Made by a program: the position numbers and the translations under genes. 37,305 nucleotides of DNA from the NCBI GenBank assembly GCA_937891735.1, contig CALAGR010000169.1, positions 1-37,305 of the forward strand, given 5' to 3'. How positions within the stretch are numbered: position 1 is the first letter of the stretch; each line of letters begins with the position of its first letter. The stretch is from an uncultured Pseudomonadota bacterium (GTDB taxonomy: Bacteria > Myxococcota_A > UBA796 > UBA9615). Below, in pieces: positions 16,073 to 24,265 of this stretch. The notes below the pieces were generated by a model. It saw only the letters and a program-made list of their open reading frames with translations. It did not search any database and was not told the DNA's origin.

Positions 16073-17125
16073 GTGACGCACCTGACCATCCGTGATCGCA
16101 CCGTGCGTCCCGTCGTCCAGGGGGGCATGGGCGTGGGGATCAGCCGGTGGAGGCTCACCGGGAGCGTGGCCGCGGCGGGCGGCGTCGGCACCCTCGCCGC
16201 CCAGGGGCTGGGCCGGGTCTCGGACCTGCACCGGCCCGACGCGGCCCGCAAGTGGATCGACCCCCACGGCATCGACACCCTCGCCCACGAGGTGCGCGCG
16301 GCCCTGGAGCTCGCTGGCGGCCAGGGCCTCGTGGCGGTCAACGTGATGGTCGCCATCTCCCACTTCGAGGAACTGGTGCGCGCCGCGGTGCAGGCCGGAG
16401 CCCACGCCATCGTGTCCGGGGCGGGCCTGCCCATGGACCTGCCGGGCACGGTGGGGGACGCGGACGTGGCCCTGATCCCCATCGTCAGCTCGGCCCGCGC
16501 GCTGCGCAGCATCTGCCGGTACTGGGAGATCGAGTACGGACGCCGACCCGACGCGGTCGTCGTGGAGGGGCCGAAGGCCGGCGGCCACCTCGGCTACAAG
16601 GAGGAGCAGCTCGACGATCCGGCGTTCCAGCTCGAGGCCATCCTGCCCCAGGTGGCGGAGATCGCGGCGACCTTCGGGGGCTTCCCGGTCATCGCCGCCG
16701 GCGGGGTGTGGGATCACCACGACGCCGCGCGCCTCGCGCAGCACGGCGCCGACGCGGTGCAGCTCGGCACCCGCTTCGTGGCCACCGACGAATGCGACGT
16801 GCACCCCCACTACAAGGAGCTGATGGTGCGCGCCACGGCTGAGGACCTGGTGGTGCTGCGCACGCCCGTGGGCATGCCCGGACGGGTGCTGCGCACGCCG
16901 CTCATCGAGCGCTTCCTGGCCCAGGACTTCGACCGCTTCAAGTGCCACTTCCGCTGCCTGAGCGTCTGCGACGCGCCGAAGGTCAGCTACTGCATCGCCG
17001 ACCACCTGATCGCGGCGGCGGAGGGCGACCCCGACGGCTTCTACTTCGCCGGCACCAACGCGGTGCGAGTCGAGCGCATCGAGTCCGTGGCCGCCGTGCT
17101 CGACGCGGTGGATCCGCGTGCCTGA
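16073..17125 (+). CDS. nitronate monooxygenase / FabK-like flavoprotein
   Basis: This 350-residue TIM-barrel FMN protein belongs to the nitronate monooxygenase and enoyl-ACP reductase II (FabK) superfamily. Visible motifs are QGGMGVGIS at 16-24, the FMN and substrate loop EGPKAGGHLG with His172, AAGGVWD and GADAVQLGTRFVATDE. The C-terminal part has a Cys-containing stretch (KCHFRCLSVCDA) that is less usual. Members of this group either oxidise nitronates or reduce enoyl thioesters, and annotation by similarity cannot decide. The placement with a GH3-like activating enzyme, a FabG-like SDR and a patatin-like hydrolase makes an acyl-chain redox role at least as likely as detoxification. The GTG start is 4 bases after the SDR stop. 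The next gene starts 8 bases before this stop. Confidence 0.88.
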   Translation: MTHLTIRDRTVRPVVQGGMGVGISRWRLTGSVAAAGGVGTLAAQGLGRVSDLHRPDAARKWIDPHGIDTLAHEVRAALELAGGQGLVAVNVMVAISHFEELVRAAVQAGAHAIVSGAGLPMDLPGTVGDADVALIPIVSSARALRSICRYWEIEYGRRPDAVVVEGPKAGGHLGYKEEQLDDPAFQLEAILPQVAEIAATFGGFPVIAAGGVWDHHDAARLAQHGADAVQLGTRFVATDECDVHPHYKELMVRATAEDLVVLRTPVGMPGRVLRTPLIERFLAQDFDRFKCHFRCLSVCDAPKVSYCIADHLIAAAEGDPDGFYFAGTNAVRVERIESVAAVLDAVDPRA

Positions 17126-17822
17126 GCCTCACGATCTGGTCCTGTCCAGCGGGTTCCTCGCGTTCGGGCGGCACTGCGGGTTCCTGGACGCGGTGGAGGA
17201 CGCGGTGGCCGCCGGCGACCTCGCCGTCGATGGGATCTGCGGCACCAGCTCCGGCGCCATGGTCGGCGCGCTGTGGGCCGCGGGCTGGCCGGCGCGGCGC
17301 ATCGCCGACGAGCTGGGCAACACGCCCCCGCTGCGCTGGATGACGCTGTCCCGCACGCCGTGGCGCGGGCTCTTCGGGATGGAGCGGGTGGTGGCCCACC
17401 TCGCCCGGCTGCTGCCCGGCCGCATCGAGGACCTGCCGCGGCCCTTCGGGGTGGGCGTAGTGGATCCCACCGGCGCCGCCTCGGTGCTCACCTCGGGCCC
17501 CCTCGCCGAGGCGGTCGCGGCCAGCTGCGCCATGCCGATGGTGTTCACACCGGTGACCCTTCCCCAGGGTCCGCACCACGACGGCGGCGCCGTGGACCGG
17601 CTCGGCCTGAGCACGTGGCGCGCGGTGCGGGGCCCGGTGCCGACGCTCGTGCACCTCGTCCGTCGCTCTGCCGGTCCGCAGTCCGCGCCCCTGCCCGATG
17701 ACGTGCGCGTCGTGCACAGCGAGCGCAGCGGGGCCACGTTCTTCTCCCTCGGCGACCTGTACGGGCAGGCGGAGCAGACGCGCGACGCGACGGCGCAGAT
17801 CCTGGGCGCAGCGGACGGCTGA
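17118..17822 (+). CDS. patatin-like phospholipase/acyl hydrolase
   Basis: This 234-residue protein is a compact patatin-type serine hydrolase. The oxyanion-hole region is LSSGFLAFGRHCGFLDA (the family usually has GGGxxRGxxxxGVL; Arg18 is kept, the Gly run is partly lost). The nucleophile motif is GTSSG with Ser44, and the catalytic Asp is D155 in HHDGG, completing the Ser-Asp dyad. It is shorter than typical patatins (about 280-320), with a short C-terminal lid. There is no signal peptide, so it should act in the cytosol on lipids or acyl esters. The GTG start overlaps the end of the flavoprotein gene by 8 bases, indicating translational coupling. It is the last gene of the 12540-17822 unit and is convergent with the glycosidase gene, 6 bases apart. 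Confidence 0.88.
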   Translation: MPEPHDLVLSSGFLAFGRHCGFLDAVEDAVAAGDLAVDGICGTSSGAMVGALWAAGWPARRIADELGNTPPLRWMTLSRTPWRGLFGMERVVAHLARLLPGRIEDLPRPFGVGVVDPTGAASVLTSGPLAEAVAASCAMPMVFTPVTLPQGPHHDGGAVDRLGLSTWRAVRGPVPTLVHLVRRSAGPQSAPLPDDVRVVHSERSGATFFSLGDLYGQAEQTRDATAQILGAADG

Positions 17823-17828
17823 AGCCCC

Positions 17829-19715
17829 TCAGGGAGCCCAGATCTCGCCCGCCCCAGGGAGCAGCAGGCGCTCCCCGGCCCCCGCGGCCTCCCCTGTGAG
17901 CAGCTCGGCGCCGCCGGGGCCGTCCACCCAGACCGGGTCCTCCCCCAGGTTGAGCAGCGCCACGGCGCCGTCGGCGAAGCGCCACACCGTGGGCACCGAG
18001 TCGTCCTGGGCGAACTGCTCCACCACGGGGCTGGCGTCGAGTCCGCTGACCGCGGCCAGGGGGGAGGTCGGCCTCGGCGCGTCCCCCCGGAGCGCCACCA
18101 CCGCGGCGGTCATGGCCAGCGCCCGTCGCGCGGGATCCACCGTGACGAGGTCGTCCCCCAGCATCCACACGCCGCCGGACACGGCGTTCCCGACGATGGA
18201 GCCGGTCGCGTCCAGCGCATCGAAGGGATCGCGCACCAGGATCTGGTCCGCGTCCATCCACCACCACGCCCCGTTGGTCCAGGAGCGCGCGGCGGTGGAG
18301 CGCACCTGCCAGCGCAGGTAGCCCCGCTGGGGCCGGCCGTCGAAGGAGAACGCGATGTCCGCCCCCGACCGGTAGGACTCGGCGTAGCCCACCGACGGCA
18401 GGAACGGCGCGCCGCACAGCAGCAGCCAGGTGGACTCCCCCGCCGCCTCCCTCATGATCTGCAGCGCGCGGTGATAGGCCTGCACGCCGGTGATCTGCTC
18501 GCGTCGCAGGCCCACCTCGGCGGCGGCGTACAGGAAATCGAGCTTGAGGTAGGTCCAGCCCTCGGCCACCCGGTCCGCGATCTGCAGGCCCAGCCACGCC
18601 GCCGCGTCGGGGTGGGTCACGTCGATCACCGCGTAGTCGCCGCTGTTCAGGTTGGTGAAGCGCAGCTCGTCCCCGCCCAGGTCGCGCACCCACCAGTCCG
18701 GGTTGTCCAGGTAGGTGCCCGTGCTCCGGTCCACGTACATGGGGGCCATCCACAGGCCCGGCACGAAGCCGGCGGCGGCGATGTCGGTGGCGAGGCCCTG
18801 CATGCCGGACGGAAAGCCCGCGTCGGCGGTCCAGTCCCCCCACACCTGCTGCCAGCCGTCGTCGATCTGGATCACCTCCAGATCCCCCTCGCCGCTGGCG
18901 CGCATGGCCGTGGCGGCGTCGAGGTTGGCGCGCACATCGGCCTCGGTGACGTCCTCGAAGAACTCGTACCAGGTCGCCCAGCCGGTGATGGGCGGGCCCG
19001 CGAGGGCGCGGGGAGGCTGCCGACGCGCCACGGCGGCGGCGTAGTCGGTGTGCAGCGCGAACGGGTCGCTTCCGGCCGCGATCACCAGCGGATCCAGGGT
19101 GATCGAGGCCCCGGGCTCCAGGGCGATCCCGTCGCCGCGGTGGCCCCACACCGCCCACGCGGTCTGCTCGTCGAACGCCACGAAGAAGCGCGTGGTCTCG
19201 CTGCCCTGGGCCCCGAGCAGCAAGGACGTGCCGGCGTCCCGCCCCACGAGCCCCACCCACCACGAGGTGCCCACCTGCTCCTGAGCCACGGACGTCGCGT
19301 CCCCGTCTCCGCCCACCTCGGGGACGCCGTCCGCGTCGAGCACCAGGGGCTCCAGGGCCAGCACGCCGGCGAAGGACCAGGACTGAAAGCCCTGGCGCCA
19401 CAGCACCGGCTCGGCCGCCCCTTCCGTGGTCCAGGCGCCCTGCAACACCAGCCCCTCGAAGACGCCGCCGGCGTTGGCCGTGATCGTCGGGACCCAGGCT
19501 CCGTCCACCGGGTCGAACGCGACGCTCCAGTCACCGGCGCCGAGGACCCGGGCCTGCAACGTCGCGCCCGCGCAGCCCGGCGCGTCCAACGAGAGCGCCG
19601 CGCCATCCCAGGCGGCCGTCGCTCCGTCGCACGGATCCACCGGCGGCACAGGTGCAGGCTCGCTGGTGGGGCAGCCGAGCAGAACGGAGATCGCGGCGAG
19701 GGGGAACAGGCGCAT
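17829..19715 (-). CDS. lipoprotein glycosidase, GH36/alpha-galactosidase-like
   Basis: This 628-residue lipoprotein has signal MRLFPLAAISVLLGC (Cys15), then a Pro-rich spacer, a beta-rich N-terminal domain (to about 230) and a TIM barrel resembling GH36 and raffinose-synthase-like enzymes. Barrel markers are WATWYEFF, IQIDDGWQ, GLWMAPMYVD, YLKLDFLYAA with the probable nucleophile D393, and CGAPFLPSVG...YRSGADI with the probable acid/base D453. The C-terminal beta domain runs from about 545. Length suits the family. It probably releases terminal alpha-galactosyl or related sugars from oligosaccharides at the cell surface; exact specificity is not readable. The ATG start lacks a clear ribosome site but gives a textbook lipoprotein signal. 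It stands alone, divergent from the PLP enzyme gene with only 44 bases between, and no sugar transporter is in view. Confidence 0.88.
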   Translation of the reverse strand: MRLFPLAAISVLLGCPTSEPAPVPPVDPCDGATAAWDGAALSLDAPGCAGATLQARVLGAGDWSVAFDPVDGAWVPTITANAGGVFEGLVLQGAWTTEGAAEPVLWRQGFQSWSFAGVLALEPLVLDADGVPEVGGDGDATSVAQEQVGTSWWVGLVGRDAGTSLLLGAQGSETTRFFVAFDEQTAWAVWGHRGDGIALEPGASITLDPLVIAAGSDPFALHTDYAAAVARRQPPRALAGPPITGWATWYEFFEDVTEADVRANLDAATAMRASGEGDLEVIQIDDGWQQVWGDWTADAGFPSGMQGLATDIAAAGFVPGLWMAPMYVDRSTGTYLDNPDWWVRDLGGDELRFTNLNSGDYAVIDVTHPDAAAWLGLQIADRVAEGWTYLKLDFLYAAAEVGLRREQITGVQAYHRALQIMREAAGESTWLLLCGAPFLPSVGYAESYRSGADIAFSFDGRPQRGYLRWQVRSTAARSWTNGAWWWMDADQILVRDPFDALDATGSIVGNAVSGGVWMLGDDLVTVDPARRALAMTAAVVALRGDAPRPTSPLAAVSGLDASPVVEQFAQDDSVPTVWRFADGAVALLNLGEDPVWVDGPGGAELLTGEAAGAGERLLLPGAGEIWAP

Positions 19716-19759
19716 GGGCGGCAGGACGATACCAACCTCCCACCGGCTACCATCGGTCC

Positions 19760-20872
19760 ATGGCGTCCCGTCCCGTCGTTCCCCCCATCACGCTGTCCTC
19801 CACCTTCGCCTTCGACACCACGGTCGAGATGGCGGACGCGGTGCGCGACAAACACCCACACCTGTACAGCCGCTGGTCGAACCCCACGGTGGACGCCGTG
19901 GAGGCCGAGATCGCGCGCATGGAGCGGGCGGATCGCTCGATCCTGTGCTCCTCGGGGATGGCCGCCGTGCACCTCGCGCTGCTCGCCGCGCTGGGGGACG
20001 GGCCCGGCCCCATCGTGGCCCTGCGGGAGATCTACGGAGGCACCCACGAGCTCCTGAACGCGATGCGGTGGCCGGCGGGCGTCAAGGTGCGACACATCGG
20101 CCTCGCGGACCTGATGCACGAGGCGGAGTTCCTCGCGCCCACCGCGGTCCTGTACCTGGAGACGCCCACGAACCCGCTGCTGCGGGTGGTGGATGTCGCC
20201 GCCGTGCGCCGGCGCACCCCCGGCGGCGTGCGCATCGTGGTGGATGGCACCTTCGGCAGCCCGTACCTGTGCCGGCTCCTGGATCACGGCGCCGATCTCG
20301 TGCTGCACAGCGCCACGAAGTACCTGGGCGGACACCACGATCTCGTGGCGGGCGTGGTGTCCGGCTTCGAGCCCCTGATGGGGCAGGTGTGCCGGTGGCG
20401 CACGCTGCTCGGACCCACCCTCGATCCGGCGGCGGCCTACCGCCTGTGGCGCGGGCTGCAGACGCTGGGCCTGCGGATGGAGCGCCAGTCACGCACCGCC
20501 GCGGAGCTCGCCCTGTTCCTCTCGGACCACGCCAAGGTCCAGGCCGTGCATCATCCGTCGCTCCCGGGGCACCCGGATCACGGGGTCTGCGAGCGGCTGC
20601 ACCGGGACGGGCTCGGAGGAGGGGTGCTGTCCTTCGAGGTCGACAGCGCGCTCGACGCCGCCCGCATGGTGGACCGGCTCGAGCACATCGCGGTGGCCCC
20701 GAGCCTGGGCGGCGTGCACTCCCTGATCACCTGGCCCGCGGGCGTGACCCACGCCAACGTGTCCGAGCAGGAGCAGCGCAAGGCGGGGATCCTACCCGGG
20801 CTGCTGCGCCTCGCGGTCGGTGTCGAGGACGTGGCCGAGCTGCGCGCCGATCTCGACCAGGCGCTGGGCTGA
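19760..20872 (+). CDS. Cys/Met-metabolism PLP-dependent enzyme (trans-sulfuration family)
   Basis: This 370-residue cytosolic PLP enzyme belongs to the cystathionine gamma-synthase, cystathionine lyase and methionine gamma-lyase family. Hallmarks are PITLSSTFAF at the N-terminus, YSRWSNPT (Tyr and Arg that contact PLP phosphate of the partner subunit), CSSGMAA, LYLETPTNP, VVDGTFGSP (usually DNT) and the PLP lysine K187 in HSATKYLGGHHD. The C-terminal SLGGVHSLI is the usual substrate-carboxylate region. The protein starts about 20 residues later than most relatives; the ATG at 19760 is used because in-frame sequence upstream is unlike the family and overlaps the divergent gene. Members differ in reaction by few residues, so synthase, lyase and sulfhydrylase cannot be separated here. 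Its stop codon abuts the stop of the convergent CHAD gene. Confidence 0.92.
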   Translation: MASRPVVPPITLSSTFAFDTTVEMADAVRDKHPHLYSRWSNPTVDAVEAEIARMERADRSILCSSGMAAVHLALLAALGDGPGPIVALREIYGGTHELLNAMRWPAGVKVRHIGLADLMHEAEFLAPTAVLYLETPTNPLLRVVDVAAVRRRTPGGVRIVVDGTFGSPYLCRLLDHGADLVLHSATKYLGGHHDLVAGVVSGFEPLMGQVCRWRTLLGPTLDPAAAYRLWRGLQTLGLRMERQSRTAAELALFLSDHAKVQAVHHPSLPGHPDHGVCERLHRDGLGGGVLSFEVDSALDAARMVDRLEHIAVAPSLGGVHSLITWPAGVTHANVSEQEQRKAGILPGLLRLAVGVEDVAELRADLDQALG

Positions 20873-20875
20873 TCA
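20870..20875. other. abutting convergent stop codons in a TGATCA palindrome
   Basis: The TGA of the PLP enzyme gene (20870-20872, plus) and the TGA of the CHAD gene (20875-20873, minus) are adjacent and form the palindrome TGATCA. There is no space for an intergenic terminator, so each transcript must run into the opposing gene. Confidence 0.9.
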
Positions 20876-21721
20876 GCCCCCTGGGGCAGCCTCCGCCCAC
20901 AGCGCGCCGAACCACCCGGCGTGCTGCTCTGCCGACATCGCCAGGAGCGGCCCGCCCAGGCGCCAGGCCCGCTCCACCATGCCCCGCTCCCGGGCGGCCA
21001 GCGCCTTTTCGAGCCGCTTGGGCACCGCGCCCACCTCGGCCAGGAGCGCCTGCCGCACCACACTGACGTCGTGGTGATCGCCCAGCGCCTCCTGGAGCTC
21101 GTCCGCGACGCCCAGGAAGGGTCCGATGACCGGCGTCCAGACGTCCTGCAGCAGCTGCACGTGGTAGCCCCAGGCCTTCACCCGCTTGCGCCAGTCGTGC
21201 ACGACCTCCACCTCGTCGGTCTGCCGGGTCTTCGCCAGATCCGCCCGGGCTCGACCGTAGCTGCGCTCCAGCCCCGCGAGCAGCCGGACCCGGTCCAGGC
21301 GGCTCCAAGGCAGGGCCTCCAGATCGGTCTCGGCCTGCATCAGCATGCGCTCCGCCTCCGCCACGTCCTCGGGGCGGGTGGTGCGCTCCATCGGGGGCAG
21401 CAGGTGGGCGTACTTCGGCAGCTTGCTGTCCGCCACGATGATCGCCAGCACCACACGGGCCACCTCGGCGTCGCGGGCGCCGGACAGGAGCCGGCCGGCG
21501 TCGCGGTAGGTCGCCGCGAGCGGACCGGTCCGGGCGCCGCCCAGCCCCCTTCGGGCCAGATCGAGCAGCGCCCGACAGCGCTTCAGGGACTTGCGGGCGG
21601 AGTGCACGTTCCCCTGCCCTTCGGGATCCTGCAGCGCCTGCAGGGCGCGCGTCGTCTGCTCCAGGAGCACGCGTCGCGCCTCTGCGCCGGGGTCGAGGGA
21701 GAGGTCGAAGCGGTACGCCAT
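20873..21721 (-). CDS. CHAD-domain protein
   Basis: This 282-residue all-helical protein is covered by a CHAD domain (conserved histidine alpha-helical domain). The two marker helices are VHSARKSLKRCRALLDL (His40, with Arg and Lys) and VVHDWRKRVKAWGYH (H175), giving the basic, His-lined groove that binds polyphosphate in characterised CHAD proteins. DDHHD-like spacing appears as GDHHDV near 225. There is no CYTH/triphosphatase domain, unlike many relatives that carry both. It is cytosolic, with no signal peptide. The ATG has no strong ribosome site. It is divergent from the response regulator gene with 214 bases between. Association with polyphosphate granules is the most likely role, by family knowledge. 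Confidence 0.9.
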   Translation of the reverse strand: MAYRFDLSLDPGAEARRVLLEQTTRALQALQDPEGQGNVHSARKSLKRCRALLDLARRGLGGARTGPLAATYRDAGRLLSGARDAEVARVVLAIIVADSKLPKYAHLLPPMERTTRPEDVAEAERMLMQAETDLEALPWSRLDRVRLLAGLERSYGRARADLAKTRQTDEVEVVHDWRKRVKAWGYHVQLLQDVWTPVIGPFLGVADELQEALGDHHDVSVVRQALLAEVGAVPKRLEKALAARERGMVERAWRLGGPLLAMSAEQHAGWFGALWAEAAPGG

Positions 21722-21935
21722 GGCGGGAATGTACCGGACTCGCCAGTCGGACCTGCGCGGCGGGTTCCCGAGTTGCTAAAAGACAACGCAGTCGCGGCAC
21801 GATGATGGAATCGGTCTCGACCCCTCGAGGCCTGTTGCCCGCCCGGAGTCGACAAAGTGGCCGACCAGACCGATCTCCCCCTCGATTTCGACGCCCGATG
21901 GCCGATAATCGGGACAGAGGAGACAACAGACTCCG
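21722..21935. promoter_or_regulatory. divergent intergenic region with a GATAAT-containing palindrome
   Basis: This 214-base gap lies between the CHAD gene (minus) and the response regulator gene (plus). At 21902-21912 is the perfect palindrome CCGAT-A-ATCGG, which contains GATAAT, a 5/6 match to a -10 box; no matching -35 box lies 16-18 bases upstream. AGAGGAG near 21915-21921 is the likely ribosome site for 21936, with a rather long spacing of 13. The segment near 21772-21786 (TTGCTAAAAGACAAC) is the only AT-rich run. No small gene is supported. Confidence 0.35.
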
Positions 21936-22703
21936 ATGACCACAGCCCAGGCGCTCCGACCGTTGGTTGACGATCCATCCCATCAGCTCCCTCTGGCCCT
22001 GATCGTCGAAGACGATCCGGACGCGGCGCAGATCGCCGGGTCCATGTTGCGCCTGTGCGGGTTCCGTACGAAGCACGCGGGCAGCGCCAACGAGGCGCTG
22101 CTGGTGGCCGCCCAGGAGCAGCCGGAGCTGATCCTGCTCGACATCTGCCTGCCGGACATGAACGGCGTGGGCTTCATGCAGGTCGCCTCCCGCATGCCCC
22201 AGTTCGCCAAGACGAAGGTCGTCGCGGCCTCGGCCCTGTACCCGGAGAACGGGCCCGTCGGCGCGCAGCTCAAGCGGCTGGGCGTGGTGCACTACCTGGA
22301 CAAGCCGTTCACGGTGGCCGCCATGCGGGCGAAGCTGCACCAGCTGTTCCCGCGCATGCGCGGCCAGACGACAAAGCGGGCGCCTCTCGCAGATCTGGCC
22401 GGCCTCTCGATCCCCGCGACCGTGCACTGCTTCGGCGAGGCGCGGCAGGTCCGGCTGCTCGCCGCCACCCCCGACACGCTGATCGTCCGGGGGCAGAAGC
22501 TCCCCGAAGGCCAGGCCGTCACCGTGCGCCTGCAGCACCGCCAGCTCGTGTTCGACGAGTACGAGCTGTTCGATCTCGTAGCCATGGCGACGGTCGAGTC
22601 GTCGGTGTCCGAACCCACCGGCGCGCTGTCACGACTGTCGGTGCTGGTGACCCGCCCGCCGCTGGAGTTCGACCGCATGTGCGAGGAACTCCCGGACCCC
22701 TGA
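21936..22703 (+). CDS. response regulator: receiver domain plus unassigned C-terminal domain
   Basis: This 255-residue cytosolic protein has a receiver domain at about 18-138 with the acidic pocket E25, D26 and D27, phospho-acceptor D69 in LLDICLPDMNG, S99 in the Thr/Ser switch place and K123 in YLDKPF. All residues needed for phosphorylation are present. The second half (about 150-240) is beta-rich (ATVHCFGEARQVRLLAATPD, then VTVRLQHRQLVFDEYELFDLV). In length and strand pattern it could be a PilZ-like barrel, but the RxxxR and (D/N)xSxxG motifs of c-di-GMP-binding PilZ domains are missing, so I leave it unassigned. There is no DNA-binding helix-turn-helix. No histidine kinase is adjacent; the nearest is at 31135-33270. 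It is convergent with the gene ending at 22769. Confidence 0.88.
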   Translation: MTTAQALRPLVDDPSHQLPLALIVEDDPDAAQIAGSMLRLCGFRTKHAGSANEALLVAAQEQPELILLDICLPDMNGVGFMQVASRMPQFAKTKVVAASALYPENGPVGAQLKRLGVVHYLDKPFTVAAMRAKLHQLFPRMRGQTTKRAPLADLAGLSIPATVHCFGEARQVRLLAATPDTLIVRGQKLPEGQAVTVRLQHRQLVFDEYELFDLVAMATVESSVSEPTGALSRLSVLVTRPPLEFDRMCEELPDP

Positions 22704-22768
22704 AGGGCAGCGGTAGTCCCCGGACGGGAATGGCCCAATGGGAGGGCGGGGAGTTCCCAGGGCGGGGG

Positions 22769-24265
22769 CTACAACAGGAGGCGGATCCGCAGGCCAGCCT
22801 GCATGCGCCCCATCGCCGCGGACGACGCCGCCGCGCCTCGAGTCAGGGAGGTGATGGAGCCATCGGTCGGATCCCGGATCCAGATGGCCTCGGGGCCCTC
22901 GCCCAAGGTCGGGATCAGGTGGTCGTAGGCGAACACGAGCTGCACGCCGAACGCGACGGGGCCCCCTCCGTCCAGCACGACGCCGGCCGCGAGCTCCCCG
23001 CCGATGGCACCGCCGCGGCCGTTCCAGCCCAGATCCGCCATGGTCAGCACGCCGGTCTTGCCGTCGGACGTGATCTTCGCGCCCCGGGAGACCCCGCCCG
23101 TCTCGCTGTCCTCGGCCTGCAGCGCCGTGGCGCAGGCCTGACGATCCGCGGTCGTTCGGCCACCCACCAGCAGTCCGCCGCGAACCACCGCGTCGATGGA
23201 CAGCGACGCAGGTCCGCCGAGGGGGAGCTGCAGCGCGGGGCCGGCGTGCACCGCGGCCAGATGCGCCCGGGTGGGCTGCACGCTGCACCCGTTGACCGGG
23301 AGCACCTTCCAGCTCCCGCCGATGGCGAGGGCGAGGATCGGCGGGGGCAGCGGCAAGCGGCCTTCGATCTGCACCCCGACCGTCCAGTCGGCGGCGACGG
23401 AGGCGTCCAGGCCCGTCAGGGAGCGGGTGGGCGCGAGGCCTCCCTGCACGCCGAACGCGAACGCCCGATGCACCAGCTCGGCCGGCTCCTTCGCCTGCTT
23501 CGGGTCTTTCGGCTCGGTCCCCCGCTTCGGCTCCTTCGGCGCCTTCTTGCCCGCGGCGGCCGCTGCGAGCTCTGCGGCCGGAGAGCGGCCCTCGGCGAGG
23601 GCGGCCTGCCGGCTCTCGAAGGCGGCCTTCGCGGCCCCCGTGCGCTTGGGCAGCACCCACGTGATCGCCCGGGATGGATCCATCTCGCCGTCGTCGGCCA
23701 GCATCAGGTCGTCGCCCACCCAGTACTGCCCGTTGGGCACGAACATCCACAGGGTGGTGGTGCCCTCTTCGGTCGCCTCGGCCACGCCGGCCGTCAGCGC
23801 GTCGGTGAACTCGCGGATGGTCGGGTCCTTGGGCGAGGGATCGGCCAGCGGCGGCACGATCGTCTTTGAGTCTGCCTTCATCTTCACGGCCGTGAAGTTC
23901 TTCGCGATGAAGTCCACCCGGGACCGGATCCGGGAGTTCCAGAGGTTGCCCTCGCCCGCGTCCCAGCCGGGGGTGTTCTCCTGCGCGGAGGCCTCGAGCA
24001 GCCGCTGGTAGGCGGCCATCGCGTTGCGCTTCTGCCACCACACCGCCGCGAGGCCGTAGTGGACCTCGGCCAGCAGCTGACCGTTCGGATCCGCGAGGAC
24101 CTCTTTGTAGGCGGCGTCCGCCTTGTCCAGCGAGCCGGCCTCCATCCACTGCCAGGCCTGGGCCAGCTTGAGGTTGCGCTCCTCCACGGTCATCTGCGCG
24201 GAGGCGGTCGCCGGCAGCACCAGCGCCGCGAGCAGCACGATCAGGATCAGCGGCGAGCGGTTCAC
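22769..24265 (-). CDS. probable outer-membrane protein with helical N-terminal region
   Basis: This 498-residue exported protein has a Sec signal at 1-23 (ATASA, cleavage before QMTVEE). Residues about 25-105 are helical and resemble one or two TPR units (AQAWQWMEAGSLDKADAAYKEV). A middle part of unknown fold contains LWMFVPNGQYWVGDD, then an Ala run and a Lys/Pro-rich linker (about 235-268). The last 225 residues alternate hydrophobic and polar residues with many Gly and end in MQAGLRIRLLL, as expected for an outer-membrane beta barrel. No enzyme motif is seen. The GTG start overlaps the stop of the large MopE gene (GTGA at 24262-24265), so the two are translated in step and probably act together at the outer membrane, for instance in export or anchoring. 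That role is inference. Confidence 0.82.
   Translation of the reverse strand: MNRSPLILIVLLAALVLPATASAQMTVEERNLKLAQAWQWMEAGSLDKADAAYKEVLADPNGQLLAEVHYGLAAVWWQKRNAMAAYQRLLEASAQENTPGWDAGEGNLWNSRIRSRVDFIAKNFTAVKMKADSKTIVPPLADPSPKDPTIREFTDALTAGVAEATEEGTTTLWMFVPNGQYWVGDDLMLADDGEMDPSRAITWVLPKRTGAAKAAFESRQAALAEGRSPAAELAAAAAGKKAPKEPKRGTEPKDPKQAKEPAELVHRAFAFGVQGGLAPTRSLTGLDASVAADWTVGVQIEGRLPLPPPILALAIGGSWKVLPVNGCSVQPTRAHLAAVHAGPALQLPLGGPASLSIDAVVRGGLLVGGRTTADRQACATALQAEDSETGGVSRGAKITSDGKTGVLTMADLGWNGRGGAIGGELAAGVVLDGGGPVAFGVQLVFAYDHLIPTLGEGPEAIWIRDPTDGSITSLTRGAAASSAAMGRMQAGLRIRLLL

Noticed and set aside
13570..16512. A 980-codon open frame on the minus strand across the GH3 and SDR genes
   Set aside because: It lies antisense to genes with intact family motifs. 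Long open antisense frames are expected in GC-rich DNA with G/C at third positions; its translation is rich in His, Arg and Gly with no recognisable domain.
22704..22768. Possible rho-independent terminator between the convergent genes
   Set aside because: Only short 4-base inverted matches and no T run were seen on either strand.
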